From: Brevundimonas vesicularis
Lineage (GTDB): Bacteria > Pseudomonadota > Alphaproteobacteria > Caulobacterales > Caulobacteraceae
Assembly: GCF_027105095.1 (NCBI RefSeq)
Contig: NZ_CP114278.1
Coordinates: 2,046,001 to 2,110,000, forward strand
Direction: 5' to 3'
DNA: 64,000 nt
In this document: in pieces, positions 39,711-49,584 of the stretch
How positions within the stretch are numbered: the stretch's first letter is position 1
Layout: the number at the start of each line of letters is the position of its first letter
Notes under the pieces: generated by a model
Database searches by the model: none
What the model saw: only the letters and a program-made list of their open reading frames with translations
What the model was told of the DNA's origin: nothing
Position numbers and translations under genes: made by a program

Positions 39711-40833
39711 CTAATCCACGCTCGATCCGCGGGTCTCGCCGACCCGCTGGGCCAGGGCCGCGCCCATGAAGGCGTCCAGGTCGCCGTCCAGCACCCCCTG
39801 GGTGTCCGAGGTCTCAACCTCGGTCCGCAGGTCCTTCACCATCTGATAGGGCTGCAGGACATAGGAGCGGATCTGGTGGCCCCACCCGATGTCGGTCTTG
39901 GCGTCGGCCAGCGCCTGAGCCGCCGCCTCACGCTTTTGCAGTTCCAGCTCGTACAGGCGCGCGCGCAGCATCTTCCACGCCATCTCGCGGTTCTGGTGCT
40001 GCGACCGGCCGGCCTGGCAGGCCACGACGGTGTTGGTCGGAGTGTGCGTCAGGCGCACAGCCGAGTCGGTCTTGTTGATGTGCTGACCGCCCGCACCAGA
40101 GGCGCGATAGGTGTCGGTGCGCACGTCCGAGGGGTTGATGTCGATCTCGATCGCGTCGTCCACGACCGGCGACACCCCGATGGAGGCGAAGCTGGTGTGG
40201 CGCTTGGCCGCCGCGTCATAAGGGCTGATGCGGACCAGGCGGTGCACGCCCGATTCCGACTTCAGCCAGCCATAGGCGTTGGGCCCTTCGATCAGGATGG
40301 TGGCCGACTTGACCCCCGCCTGTTCGCCCTCTTCGTGGGCTTCGATCGTGACCTCGTAACCGTGCGCCTTGGCCCAGCGCGAATACATCCGCAGCAGCAT
40401 CCCGGCCCAGTCGTTCGACTCGGTGCCGCCGGCGCCGGAGTTCACTTCCAGATAGGCGTCGTTGCCGTCAGCCTCGCCGGACAGCAGGGCTTCCAGCTCG
40501 GCGCGCGCGGCGCGTTCCTTGATGCCGCGCAGCGACGCGCGGGCGTCTTCCAGCGCACCTTCGTCGCCTTCCTCGTCCGCCATCTCGGCCAGCATCACCC
40601 CGTCTTCGAGGTCCTGCTCCATCGCCTTGACGGTGTTGATCTTGCCTTCCAGCTGCGAGCGTTCGCGGCTGACGGCCTGGGCCTCGTCGGGCTTGTCCCA
40701 CAGCGTGGGATCCTCCACCCGCGCATTCAGCTCATCGAGCTTCCTTAGAGCGACATCCCAGTCAAAGACGCCTCCTGAGCAGAGCGACGCTCTGCTCGAT
40801 GTCGGCCTTCATGGCCTCGACATCCGGTCTCAT
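39711..40833 (-). CDS. prfB: Peptide chain release factor 2 (with programmed +1 frameshift)
   Basis: The first frame starts at ATG 40833 (GGAG site six bases upstream), encodes [20 protein letters not shown] plus Arg-Arg-Leu, and meets TGA at 40764-40762. Shifting +1 there continues as [19 protein letters not shown] into the rest of RF2, about 373 residues in all. The RF2 signatures follow: [20 protein letters not shown] with the GGQ loop in [22 protein letters not shown]2 ends translation at UGA and UAA. It is often misannotated as a shorter gene starting at MEDPTLW. Confidence 0.97.
40761..40776 (-). promoter_or_regulatory. Programmed +1 frameshift site of prfB
   Basis: Read on the minus strand: AGGAGG-CGT-CTT-TGA-C. 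The Shine-Dalgarno-like AGGAGG, its three-base spacing to CTT, and the UGA-C context have the same geometry as the E. coli prfB site. Low RF2 favours the shift, giving autoregulation. Confidence 0.95.
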
Positions 40834-40901
40834 CGCAATCTCCGCGACACAACGCCCTCAAGTCGCCAGGCCCGCAGGCCGCGTGACAGGGCAGGATTAA
40901 T

Positions 40902-40932
40902 GGAAAACGGCGCGCCACGAGGACGCGCCGTT
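40902..40932 (-). terminator. Probable terminator of the PBP1A gene
   Basis: On the minus strand AACGGCGCG and CGCGCCGTT form a 9-bp stem around a 9-base loop, followed by TTCC, about 20 bases after the stop. The T-run is short, so efficiency may be modest. Confidence 0.6.
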
Positions 40933-40952
40933 CGAAAGGCCTACCTAGAGCC

Positions 40953-43367
40953 TCAGTACAATCCGCTCAAGTCCTCGGCCGGCGCCTTCTTGGGCGGCGG
41001 GGGCGCGGACGGCGCTGGCGAAGCGGCCGGCGCGCCGGTTGCGGCCTCCTGCTCGCGGCGGATCACGTCGTAGTAGTTCTGCGGTCCGACGGGCCGCGCG
41101 GGGCCGGTGGGGCGTGGCGGCGGCGCCTGGCGCTCGGTGCCGGGACGGAAGGCCTCCTCAATGCCATTGACGGTGCGGAAGATGGCGTTCTTGGGCCGGA
41201 CGAACGGGCGAGCCGGTCTTTCCTTCAAGGCCGTCTGCATGAACTCCGTGAAGACCGGCACGGCGGCCGAGGCGCCGGCTTCTCCGGATCCCAGAGAGCG
41301 GTTGTCGTCAAAGCCGATGAAGATGCCGACGACGATGTCAGTGGTGAAGCCCACGAACCAGGCCGAGCGATATTCGTTCGTCGTGCCCGTCTTGCCGGCG
41401 ACCCAGGGGCCAAGGCCGCGCGCGCTGGCGGCTGTGCCGCGTTGAACGACGCCTTCCAGCATGGAGCTCATCTGATAAGCGGTGATCGGGTCGATGACCT
41501 GGGTTCCGCGCTGCTGCAGGCGCGGCGATTCCTGGCCGGAGAAGCCCCGTCCGCATTCGCGGCAGCTGCGGTTGTCGGCGCGGAAGATGGTCTCGCCATC
41601 GCGGTCCTGAACATAGTCGATCAGATAGGGCGTCACCCGCCGGCCGCCGTTGGCGAAGGCGGAATAGGCGGCCGTGATGTCCAGAGGCGTGACCTCGCCG
41701 GCGCCCAGCGAGACCGACAGGTTCGGCGTCATGCCGGGCAGCCCCATGCGATCCGCCTGCTCCACGATCTTCTTCATGCCGACCGACTGGGCCAGCCGCA
41801 CCGTCATGACGTTGCGCGACAACTCCAAGCCGCGCCGCAGCGTCTGAGGGCCATAGTATTGGCGGCTGTAGTTCTCTGGAGTCCAGCGCTGACCGTTCGG
41901 CCCGCCGGCGAAGCTGATCGGCGCATCCAGCACGATCGAGGCCGGGGTGAAGTCGCCTTCAAGCGCCGTGGCGTAAACGAACGGCTTGAACGCCGAGCCC
42001 GGCTGGCGCTTGGCCTGGGTCGCCCGATTGAAGCTGGACAGCGCATAGGAATAACCGCCGACCATCGCCAGCACGCGGCCGGACTGCGGCTCTATGGCCA
42101 CCAGGGCCCCGTTGACGCGCGGCACCTGCTTCAGGGCGAACTGCCCGCCCTGGGGCTCCACGAAGATCAGTTCGCCGCGCTTCAACTGGCGATTGGCGTT
42201 GGCCCAGGCGGCGTCCGACGCCAGCAGCGTGCCGGACTTGTCGTCGCGGGCCGTGCGGATGCGCACCGTATTGCCGCTGACGCTTTCGATGGCGGCGGCC
42301 TGCCAGCTGCGGCGCTCGGGCGGCGCCTGTTCCTTCAGCGCGACCGCCTGCCAGCCGTCGGCGAAGTCGGTCGTGCCCCAACCGCCGCGCCAGCCATGAC
42401 GACGGTCGTAGTTCTCAAGCCCCTGCATCAGGGCCCGGCGCGCCGCCGTCTGCAGCGTGGGGTCTAGGGTCGTGCGCATATAGAAGCCGCCGGCGCGCAG
42501 CTGCTCGCCGAACTGGGGATTGGCTGCGGCCTGGCGACGCGCTTCTTCGACAAAGAAGTCGGCGTCCTTGTAGTCCGACCGTTGCGGCGCATCGCGCGTG
42601 ACCAGAGGCTTGGCACGGGCCTCGACCAGTTGTTCAGGCGTCAGCCAGCCGCTCTGCTCCATTTCGCCCAGCACCCAGTCACGACGGCCCTTGGCCGCGC
42701 CGGGGTGACGCTTGGGGTGATAGTTGTTCGGCCCCTTGGGTAGGGACGCCAGGAAGGCGGCTTCGTCCGGCGTCAGCTGCGCCAGCGACTTGCCGAAGTA
42801 GTTGTAGGCCGCCGAAGCGATGCCGAACGAGCGATATCCCAGGAAGATTTCGTTCAGATACAGCTCGAGGATCTGTTCCTTAGACAGGGTCGCCTCTAGG
42901 CGATTGGCCAGGATGGCTTCCTTCAGCTTGCGGTTCAGGCTGGATTCGTTGGTCAGCAGGACATTCTTGGCCACCTGCTGGGTGATGGTCGAACCGCCTT
43001 CCAGCCGGCGTCCCGACGCCAGGTTGAAGACGTTCTTCAGCGAAGCGCGGCCGATGCCGCCCACGTCGATGCCGCCATGCTGGAAGAAGTTGCGATCTTC
43101 GGCCGCCAGGAAGGCGTGGATCACCGGCTGAGGGATCTGGTCGTAGGAGACATAGATTCGGCGCTCGTCAGAAAACTCGCCGATCAGGGTGCCGTCGCCG
43201 GCATAGACGCGCGTCGCGGTCGGCGGGCGATAGTCCGCCAGTTCCGAGGCATCCGGCAGGTCGTGGAACAGCCACGCGGCATAGACGGCGACGACCAACC
43301 CCGCCAAGGCGATGCCGCCCAGCAGAACCATGCCCGCCCACACGAACCAGCGTTCGGCAATCTTCAC
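40953..43367 (-). CDS. mrcA: Penicillin-binding protein 1A (bifunctional)
   Basis: The 804-residue class A PBP makes glycan strands and cross-links them. It has an N-terminal membrane anchor (WAGMVLLGGIALAGLVVAVY), a GT51 domain (AFLAAEDRNFFQHGGIDVGG, GGSTITQQVAKNVLL), an OB-like segment, and a transpeptidase with the active Ser in RQPGSAFKPFVYATALEG and KTGTTNEYRSAWFVG. A Pro-rich C-terminal tail follows. The start is GTG at 43367 with GGAG six bases upstream; an ATG farther up has no support. Confidence 0.96.
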   Translation of the reverse strand: MKIAERWFVWAGMVLLGGIALAGLVVAVYAAWLFHDLPDASELADYRPPTATRVYAGDGTLIGEFSDERRIYVSYDQIPQPVIHAFLAAEDRNFFQHGGIDVGGIGRASLKNVFNLASGRRLEGGSTITQQVAKNVLLTNESSLNRKLKEAILANRLEATLSKEQILELYLNEIFLGYRSFGIASAAYNYFGKSLAQLTPDEAAFLASLPKGPNNYHPKRHPGAAKGRRDWVLGEMEQSGWLTPEQLVEARAKPLVTRDAPQRSDYKDADFFVEEARRQAAANPQFGEQLRAGGFYMRTTLDPTLQTAARRALMQGLENYDRRHGWRGGWGTTDFADGWQAVALKEQAPPERRSWQAAAIESVSGNTVRIRTARDDKSGTLLASDAAWANANRQLKRGELIFVEPQGGQFALKQVPRVNGALVAIEPQSGRVLAMVGGYSYALSSFNRATQAKRQPGSAFKPFVYATALEGDFTPASIVLDAPISFAGGPNGQRWTPENYSRQYYGPQTLRRGLELSRNVMTVRLAQSVGMKKIVEQADRMGLPGMTPNLSVSLGAGEVTPLDITAAYSAFANGGRRVTPYLIDYVQDRDGETIFRADNRSCRECGRGFSGQESPRLQQRGTQVIDPITAYQMSSMLEGVVQRGTAASARGLGPWVAGKTGTTNEYRSAWFVGFTTDIVVGIFIGFDDNRSLGSGEAGASAAVPVFTEFMQTALKERPARPFVRPKNAIFRTVNGIEEAFRPGTERQAPPPRPTGPARPVGPQNYYDVIRREQEAATGAPAASPAPSAPPPPKKAPAEDLSGLY

Positions 43368-43503
43368 TGCGTACTCCGACGACGCGCCCCGAAAGGGTGC
43401 TTTAGCCCGCGTCGCCCGCCGATGGCTAGAGCCGCGATGCAACGGCCCCTTCCCGTCCGCCGTTAAGCTCCCATCTCAAGCATCCCAACCCAAGGAGCCT
43501 GCC

Positions 43504-43932
43504 ATGGAAGTTCTGTATCGCGCCCAATCGACGGCATCGGGCGGAGGCCGCGAAGACGGTCGTTCGGCCACCGCCGACGGCAAGATCGACGTCAAACTGT
43601 CGACGCCGACCGAGATGGGCGGCAAGGGCGGCGACGGCACCAACCCCGAGCAGTTGTTCGCCACCGGATACGCCGCCTGCTATCTCGGTGCGCTGCGTCT
43701 GGTCAGCAGCAAGGCTGGCACGCCCGTCAGCCCCGACACCAAGGTCACCGCCGGCGTCGGCTTCGGCAAGAACACCAAGGGTGAAGGCTTCAACCTGGAT
43801 GTCGACCTGACCGTGACGGACCACGGCCTGGAGCAGGCCGTCATCGACGACCTGATCGAAAAGGCGCACCAGGTTTGCCCCTACTCCAACGCCACCCGCA
43901 ACAACGTCGATGTTCGCCTGAGCGCGAAATAA
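43504..43932 (+). CDS. ohr: Organic hydroperoxide resistance protein (Ohr)
   Basis: The 142-residue OsmC/Ohr-family peroxidase starts MEVLYRAQSTASGGGREDGR. Its two reactive Cys are in GYAACYLGALRLV and HQVCPYSNATRNN. It reduces organic hydroperoxides using lipoylated proteins. An AAGGAG site lies six bases before the ATG. No ohrR regulator gene is adjacent. A GC-rich hairpin (CCGCGCGCG with CGCGCGCGG, 43946-43973) follows the stop. Confidence 0.96.
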   Translation: MEVLYRAQSTASGGGREDGRSATADGKIDVKLSTPTEMGGKGGDGTNPEQLFATGYAACYLGALRLVSSKAGTPVSPDTKVTAGVGFGKNTKGEGFNLDVDLTVTDHGLEQAVIDDLIEKAHQVCPYSNATRNNVDVRLSAK

Positions 43933-43982
43933 CCGACGCCGAGGGCCGCGCGCGTGTTGAGCCGCGCGCGCGGCGCCTCTAG

Positions 43983-44996
43983 ATGAGGTCCATGACCTCC
44001 CCGCTCGACGCCTCCCCCGATCCCCTGCTGACGCTCGAACCGCATCGCCGCGTGACCCTGCGCGAAGCTTTCGGCGTGGACAGCGACATGACCGTGCCCG
44101 CCTTCGACGAGCGCGACAGCCATGTGCCCGAGATTGACGAGGCCTATCGCTTCGATCCCCAGACGACCATCGCCATCTGCGCCGGCTTCGCCTTCGACCG
44201 CCGCGTGATGGTCCAGGGCTATCACGGCACCGGCAAGTCGACTCATATCGAACAGGTCGCCGCCCGCCTGAACTGGCCGCTGGTGCGGGTGAACCTGGAC
44301 AGCCATGTCAGCCGGATCGACCTGATCGGCAAGGACGCCATCGTCCTGAAGGACGGCAAGCAGATCACCGAATTCCGCGAGGGCATCCTGCCCTGGTCGC
44401 TGCAACGCCCCATCGCCCTGGTCTTCGACGAATACGACGCCGGCCGGCCCGACGTCATGTTCGTGATCCAGCGCGTGCTGGAGGCTCAGGGCCGCCTGAC
44501 CCTGCTGGACCAGAACCGCGTCATCCGCCCCAACCGCTATTTCCGCCTGTTCGCCACGACCAACACCATCGGCCTGGGCGACACCACCGGCCTGTATCAC
44601 GGCGCACAGCAGATCAATCAGGCCCAGCTGGACCGCTGGAACATCGTCACCACGCTGAACTATCTGGATCATGACGTGGAAGCCGAGATCGTCGCCGCCA
44701 AGGCGCCCGAGTGGAAGGACGCCGAGGGCCGCCGCCGGATCGCCGCCATGGTCCGCGTCGCCGACATGACCAGGAACGCCTTCATGAACGGTGATATTTC
44801 GACCGTCATGTCGCCCCGCACCGTCATCACCTGGGCCCAGAACGCCCAGATCTTCAACGACGACCTGGGCCTCAGCTTCCGCCTGACCTTCCTGAACAAG
44901 TGCGACGAACTGGAACGCCCGACCATCGCCGAGTTCTACCAACGCGCCTTCGGCGAAGACCTGCCCGAGGCGGCGACGCGGGTGAAGGTGGGCTGA
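43983..44996 (+). CDS. cobS: Aerobic cobaltochelatase subunit CobS
   Basis: The 337-residue AAA+ ATPase fits CobS: Walker [20 protein letters not shown], Walker [19 protein letters not shown] and [20 protein letters not shown]. With CobN and CobT, CobS inserts cobalt in aerobic B12 synthesis. cobT, normally near in alphaproteobacteria, is not found next to it; a hybrid kinase gene follows instead. ATG at 43992 (MTSPLD) is an alternative start. CobS-like proteins without CobN may have other partners. Confidence 0.9.
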   Translation: MRSMTSPLDASPDPLLTLEPHRRVTLREAFGVDSDMTVPAFDERDSHVPEIDEAYRFDPQTTIAICAGFAFDRRVMVQGYHGTGKSTHIEQVAARLNWPLVRVNLDSHVSRIDLIGKDAIVLKDGKQITEFREGILPWSLQRPIALVFDEYDAGRPDVMFVIQRVLEAQGRLTLLDQNRVIRPNRYFRLFATTNTIGLGDTTGLYHGAQQINQAQLDRWNIVTTLNYLDHDVEAEIVAAKAPEWKDAEGRRRIAAMVRVADMTRNAFMNGDISTVMSPRTVITWAQNAQIFNDDLGLSFRLTFLNKCDELERPTIAEFYQRAFGEDLPEAATRVKVG

Positions 44997-45061
44997 CGAC
45001 AAGCTCCGATTGAGAGCTCATTAAGCTTCACCCGGTATGGCCACGCTTGACGCGGGGCTTG

Positions 45062-46831
45062 GTGGCATTGGCTGACAGTACGGATTACCTAACGGCCTAC
45101 GCTGGTCGCTACCGGGACATGTTCCCTGTGCGGCTGGCGACGATTGCCGCTATCGTGGCCTTGACGTTCTGGGTCATGGGATGGGGATGGGCAGCGGCTT
45201 TCGGCCTGTTTCAGTTCTGCCTCTATGTTCCTTTGTGGCAGGCCGTTCAGACAGCGCTGGCACGGCCTGATGCACCCGCCGCAGCGCGTAGGTTCCGCCG
45301 GTCTGCCGAGATCGTCACCCTTTGTCTTGCCAGCCATAACGCCGTGTTCATTCTGGCCGCCTGGCAGGCTCAGCCTCAACACCTCGACTATCTCCGCCTG
45401 CTGCTGGCCGGCAACTTGATGGTCGGCGCCCATCAGGTGCACGTAAGCCGCGCAAGCTTTGTCGCTGCCGTTCTGCCGCCATCCATCGCCGCGATGGTGA
45501 TCGCCTCGTACCAGGTCGGTTCGGATCCTCGCCTTCTAGGCGCAGTGGCGCTGTTCGTCGTCGGCGTCATTGCGGCGGCCTGGCGTCAATGGCGCAGCGA
45601 CCGCGAGAGCATTGAGCTGATGAGCGCCTTGTCGGAGCGTTCGCGCGAGCTGCGAGCCGCCCTGGCCGAGGCCGAGGTGAACCGCTCCGCCGCCGAACGC
45701 GCGAACAAGGCCAAATCCCGCTTCCTGGCGATGATCAGCCACGAGGTCCGCACCCCGCTGAACGTCATCTTGGGGCTGATTGAAGTGCTCCGTGGCAGGC
45801 CACGCCCCGCTGCGGAAGCCACCATCGTCACCGACATGGCGGATGCAGGGGGTATGTTGCTGCGGCTGTTGAACGGGGCTTTGGACATCTCGAAGATCGA
45901 ATCCGGACAGGCCGAGCTCCAACTCGCCCCGGTCGATCTCGCCGAACGGCTCGACGCCATCGCCCGTATCTGGCGCTCCCGCGTGGAGGAACTGGGCCTG
46001 ACGCTGGAGATCGAACGGCAGGGCGCGCCCGAACATTTTGTCGTCATGACCGACGAGGCCCGGGTGGAACAGGTGCTGATCAACTATCTGTCCAACGCCC
46101 TGAAGCTGACGCCACATGGCGCCATCCGCATTTTGGCCCGCGCACTCCCCGCCTCAGATGGGCGCATCGACCTGGATTTCGAGGTTCACGACCAAGGGCC
46201 AGGCGTGCCGGAGGATCAACGCGAACGCATCTTCGAGCCCTTCGAACAACTCGCCGCCGGACGTGCGGCAGGCGGAACAGGTCTGGGGCTGGCCCTCTGT
46301 CGCGCCAGCGTCGAAGCGCTGGGCGGGGCTCTTGGCGCTCGGTCCGCGCGGCCGAATGGGGCTGTCTTTTGGTTCCGCTTCACCGCCGACTGCGCGACAC
46401 CTGCAATCGATTCTTCGCCCGCTGCACCCGCGCAGAACCTTCCTGATCAGCCGCCTCGGGTTCTAGCCGCCGAGGATCATCCCGCCAATCGCAAGCTTCT
46501 GACGCTACTGCTGGAACAATTTGGCGTCCAATTGACACTTGTTGAGAATGGACAAGAGGCGGTCGCCGCCGTGCGCGATCAAACCTTTGACCTCGTGCTG
46601 ATGGATGTGATGATGCCCGTAATGGACGGTGTGGAAGCCTTGGCCGCTATCCGCGCCGATGAAGCCGCATCCGGCGGCCGTCGCACCCCAATACACATGT
46701 TGACGGCCAATGTGTTCGACGACGATGTTGCACGTTACAGGGCGGCCGGCGCCGACGGAGTGTTGAGAAAGCCCATCGAGATCGCCGCACTTCAGAGCGT
46801 CATCATGGGCGCCCTTTTGGCGGACGCCTAG
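45062..46831 (+). CDS. Hybrid sensor histidine kinase with C-terminal receiver
   Basis: The 589-residue protein has an N-terminal membrane domain of about five or six helices (residues 25-185), a short coiled region, the H-box FLAMISHEVRTPLNVILGLI, the N-box VLINYLSNALKLTPHG, G-boxes (DQGPGVPEDQRERIFEPFEQ, GGTGLGLALCRASVEALGG), and a receiver with the phospho-accepting Asp in DLVLMDVMMPVMDG. The start is GTG at 45062; TTG at 45047 is possible and neither has a strong ribosome site. No response regulator or Hpt gene is beside it. The signal is unknown. Confidence 0.92.
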   Translation: MALADSTDYLTAYAGRYRDMFPVRLATIAAIVALTFWVMGWGWAAAFGLFQFCLYVPLWQAVQTALARPDAPAAARRFRRSAEIVTLCLASHNAVFILAAWQAQPQHLDYLRLLLAGNLMVGAHQVHVSRASFVAAVLPPSIAAMVIASYQVGSDPRLLGAVALFVVGVIAAAWRQWRSDRESIELMSALSERSRELRAALAEAEVNRSAAERANKAKSRFLAMISHEVRTPLNVILGLIEVLRGRPRPAAEATIVTDMADAGGMLLRLLNGALDISKIESGQAELQLAPVDLAERLDAIARIWRSRVEELGLTLEIERQGAPEHFVVMTDEARVEQVLINYLSNALKLTPHGAIRILARALPASDGRIDLDFEVHDQGPGVPEDQRERIFEPFEQLAAGRAAGGTGLGLALCRASVEALGGALGARSARPNGAVFWFRFTADCATPAIDSSPAAPAQNLPDQPPRVLAAEDHPANRKLLTLLLEQFGVQLTLVENGQEAVAAVRDQTFDLVLMDVMMPVMDGVEALAAIRADEAASGGRRTPIHMLTANVFDDDVARYRAAGADGVLRKPIEIAALQSVIMGALLADA

Positions 46832-47184
46832 CGCCGCCCCTCTTCTCCGCCGATGAAGGCGCCGGCGATCCAGCTGACGACGCCGGTTACGATGGAGGCG
46901 CCGATGCCCGCCCAAAGGCCGTCGACCCGGAAGCCGTCCAGGAAGACGGAAGTCAGCCCGATCATGGCGGCGTTCACCACCAGCAGAAACAGACCCAGCG
47001 TCACCACGGTGATCGGGAAGGTCAGCACCACCAAAATCGGCCGCACAAAGGCGTTGACCAGACCCAAGATGATGGCCGCCGCCATCAGCGATCCGGTGCT
47101 GGTGAAATCGACGCCCGGCACAATCTGGGCGGATAGCCAAAGGCCCGCCATGGTGACCAGCGCCTGGATGATGAAACGGATCAT
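46828..47184 (-). CDS. Small four-helix membrane protein (phage holin family IV-like, DUF360)
   Basis: The 118-residue protein starts MIRFIIQALVTMAGLWLSAQ. It shows the family pattern: SLMAAAIILGLVNAFVRPIL, VLTFPITVVTLGLFLLVVNA and a last helix with VTGVVSWIAGAFIGG. Despite the holin label, these chromosomal proteins are not phage lysis genes and have no proven function. Its stop shares CTAG with the stop of the convergent kinase gene. Confidence 0.85.
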   Translation of the reverse strand: MIRFIIQALVTMAGLWLSAQIVPGVDFTSTGSLMAAAIILGLVNAFVRPILVVLTFPITVVTLGLFLLVVNAAMIGLTSVFLDGFRVDGLWAGIGASIVTGVVSWIAGAFIGGEEGRR

Positions 47185-47292
47185 GTCGGACCTCATTACG
47201 TTCAAGCGTGACCATAATGCACGACGTGGACGAAGGCTCCCCCTTCGCGGACGGCGCTGCTATCGAAGGTCCGAACCGCACGGAGACCGCCC

Positions 47293-47730
47293 ATGAGCCT
47301 GCACGGCGCCTATGACACCAACAACATCTTCGCCAAGATCCTGCGCGGCGACATTCCGTCGGTGACGGTGTGGGAGGACGACCACGTCCTGGCCTTCATG
47401 GACGTGTTTCCCCAATCGGAAGGCCACGTCCTGATCATCGCCAAACAGTCCCAGGCGCGTAATCTGCTGGAGATCGAGCCCGAGGTGCTGGCCCGCGTGA
47501 CCGCCGCCCTGCAACGCACGGCCAAGGCGGTCGAGAAAGCGTTGAAGCCCGACGGCCTGTCGGTCCTGCAGTTCAATGGCGAGGCGGGCGGACAGACGGT
47601 CTTTCATCTGCATTTCCACATCGTGCCGCGTTGGGCCGATCGAGAGATGAAGGGTCACGGCCATGCGCCGATGGCGGATACCGCGACCTTACGGGCGCTG
47701 GCCGACCGGATCGCAGCCGAACTGGACTAG
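47293..47730 (+). CDS. HIT-family (histidine triad) protein
   Basis: The 145-residue protein has the triad HLHFHIVP near residue 100 and the N-terminal NIFAKILRGDIPSVTVWED. HIT proteins of this group hydrolyse nucleoside phosphoramidates and related AMP conjugates. The ATG has a GGAG site seven bases upstream. It ends convergent with regA, with the stop codons of both genes inside one CTAG. Confidence 0.95.
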   Translation: MSLHGAYDTNNIFAKILRGDIPSVTVWEDDHVLAFMDVFPQSEGHVLIIAKQSQARNLLEIEPEVLARVTAALQRTAKAVEKALKPDGLSVLQFNGEAGGQTVFHLHFHIVPRWADREMKGHGHAPMADTATLRALADRIAAELD

Positions 47731-48263
47731 GTGACGCGGCGCTTTTCCAGCTTTCGCGCCAGGGTGCGGCGGTGCATGCCCAAGCGCCGCGCCGCCTCCG
47801 AGATGTTGAAGTCTGTCTCCACGAGCGTCTCGTGGATCCGCTCCCATTCCAGCGTCTTGATCGAGGTGGGACGCGTGCCCAGCGGCGTCTCGGCGTCGCC
47901 GTCTGCCCGGCCGAAGGCGGCTTCGATGTCATCGGTGCTGGCGGGCTTGGCCAGATAGTGCCGGGCGCCAAGCTTGATCGCCTCCACCGCCGTCGCGATG
48001 CTGGCGAAGCCGGTCAGGACGACGATGTTCATCTCGGGGTCGAAGGCGTGAAGGGCCTCGACGCAGGTCAGGCCGGAATGCCCCCCCAGCTTCAGATCGA
48101 CGACTGCATAGCCGGGGCGATGCGTCTTCAGCACCTCGGCCATCTGGTCGGGACTGGCGGCGCTGACGACAGTATAGCCACGCCGTTCGAACGAGCGTCG
48201 CAGGGTGGTCGAAAACGACTCGTCGTCCTCAACGATTAGCAGCAATCTGGCGTCATCGGTCAT
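47727..48263 (-). CDS. regA: Redox response regulator RegA/ActR
   Basis: The 178-residue regulator has a receiver (LLLIVEDDESFSTTLRRSF, phospho-Asp in YAVVDLKLGGHSGLTCVEA, and the late Lys in HYLAKPAS) and a Fis-like helix-turn-helix: NISEAARRLGMHRRTLARKL. Members of this family (RegA, PrrA, ActR) are highly conserved and control respiration, photosynthesis and nitrogen genes in response to redox state. It overlaps regB by 11 bases, an operon that also includes SURF1 and the bo3 oxidase. Confidence 0.95.
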   Translation of the reverse strand: MTDDARLLLIVEDDESFSTTLRRSFERRGYTVVSAASPDQMAEVLKTHRPGYAVVDLKLGGHSGLTCVEALHAFDPEMNIVVLTGFASIATAVEAIKLGARHYLAKPASTDDIEAAFGRADGDAETPLGTRPTSIKTLEWERIHETLVETDFNISEAARRLGMHRRTLARKLEKRRVT

Positions 48264-49584
48264 GCGCGGTCTCATCCGTAGGCGCCAAGGCCGAAAGCGG
48301 CAGGGTCAGACGCACTTCTGCGCCGCCCGCCGCAGGATTGGAAGCCTCGACCCGACCGCCCAATGACCGGATCACATTCATCAGCAGGAATAGCCCAAGC
48401 CCGGCGCCGGGCCTGGGCTTGGTGGAGTTATAGGGCTTGCCCCAGGCCTGAAGGATCGACGGCGGAAAGCCCGGTCCGTCGTCACGGACAGCAATGCCGA
48501 AATCCTCGTCCGTGCACATCGTGGTCACCGTGATGCGGCCTGCTCCGGCCTCGACCGCATTGTCGAACAGCACGCCCAGCACCTGACGCAGGGCGGGGTC
48601 GGCGATGATCGACGGGTTCTGAGCCACTTCGTCGCGGATCTGCACCGCCACCCCGTCGCCGCTCCAGCTGGCCACCACATCGGCGACAAAGGCCCGCAGG
48701 GTCGTGCGCTCGGGCGCCTGTCCCCTCGCCTCACCGGCCGACATCAGAATGCCGGTGACGATGGCCTTGCAGCGTTCGACCTCGGCCCGCATCACCGTCA
48801 TGTCCTGGGCCAGGTCGGCGTCCTGGGTCAGGGCCGGCATCCGCTTCCAGTCACTGAGGATCACCGACAGAGAGGCCAGCGGCGTTCCCAACTCGTGCGC
48901 CGCGCCCGACGCCAGCAGGCCCATGCGGACGATATGATCATGCTCGGCCGTCTGCTGGCGCAGGGCGGCCATGGAGGCGTCGCGCTCGCGCAGGTTCTGG
49001 CTGATCCGGGTGACGAACAGCACCAGCAGCACGGCCATCAACACGAAACAGATCAAACTGCCCTGTAGATAGAGGCTGAGCAGCGAATCCTCGCGCGCCG
49101 GCGGCAGGTTCAACGGCCGCGAATGCAGGCCCAGCCCGGCGAAACACAGGCTGGTGACGGCGATCAGCGCCCAGGCATAGACCGGCGCCAGCAGCACCGC
49201 CCCCAAGACGACTTGCAGCAGATATAGCGCCACGAACGGATTGGCCGCGCCCCCGGTCAGGAACAGCAGCCAGGTCAGCGCCGCCACATCCGCAAGGAGG
49301 GCGATCATCAGCGCCTGATCCTCGACCTCCTGCCGGCGCACGGTCAAAGGCGCGCTGACCAGATTGACCAGCACCAGGCCCGCCGGGGCCGCCAGCAGCC
49401 ACAGCACCGGCAGGGGAATCCGCATCACGTACTGGACCAGCAGTATCGTCGCCACCTGCCCGGCGACCGCCAGCCAGCGCAACTGGATCAGCAACAGCAT
49501 GTTGCGGCGGTTGGCGCCGCCGTGGGTCGCGACCCCGCCTCTGAGTCCCAGGCCCAGCAGCCTCTGTACAGTTGTCGTCGTCAC
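48253..49584 (-). CDS. regB: Redox sensor histidine kinase RegB/ActS
   Basis: The 443-residue kinase has six predicted helices. The quinone-binding heptapeptide GGAANPF (in FLTGGAANPFVALYLL) lies near residue 120. The H-box is LASGAAHELGTPLASLSVIL. A Cys in EVERCKAIVTGILMSAGEAR occupies the place of the redox-active Cys of Rhodobacter RegB. N and G boxes follow (VLFDNAVEAGAG, GAGLGLFLLMNVIRSLGG). The start is GTG at 49584, overlapping the SURF1 stop. The ubiquinone state would set kinase activity. Confidence 0.95.
   Translation of the reverse strand: MTTTTVQRLLGLGLRGGVATHGGANRRNMLLLIQLRWLAVAGQVATILLVQYVMRIPLPVLWLLAAPAGLVLVNLVSAPLTVRRQEVEDQALMIALLADVAALTWLLFLTGGAANPFVALYLLQVVLGAVLLAPVYAWALIAVTSLCFAGLGLHSRPLNLPPAREDSLLSLYLQGSLICFVLMAVLLVLFVTRISQNLRERDASMAALRQQTAEHDHIVRMGLLASGAAHELGTPLASLSVILSDWKRMPALTQDADLAQDMTVMRAEVERCKAIVTGILMSAGEARGQAPERTTLRAFVADVVASWSGDGVAVQIRDEVAQNPSIIADPALRQVLGVLFDNAVEAGAGRITVTTMCTDEDFGIAVRDDGPGFPPSILQAWGKPYNSTKPRPGAGLGLFLLMNVIRSLGGRVEASNPAAGGAEVRLTLPLSALAPTDETAHDR

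Noticed and set aside
46828-47184. Phage holin or prophage remnant
   Set aside because: The holin family IV label is a family name only. No phage genes, attachment sites or composition shift surround it.
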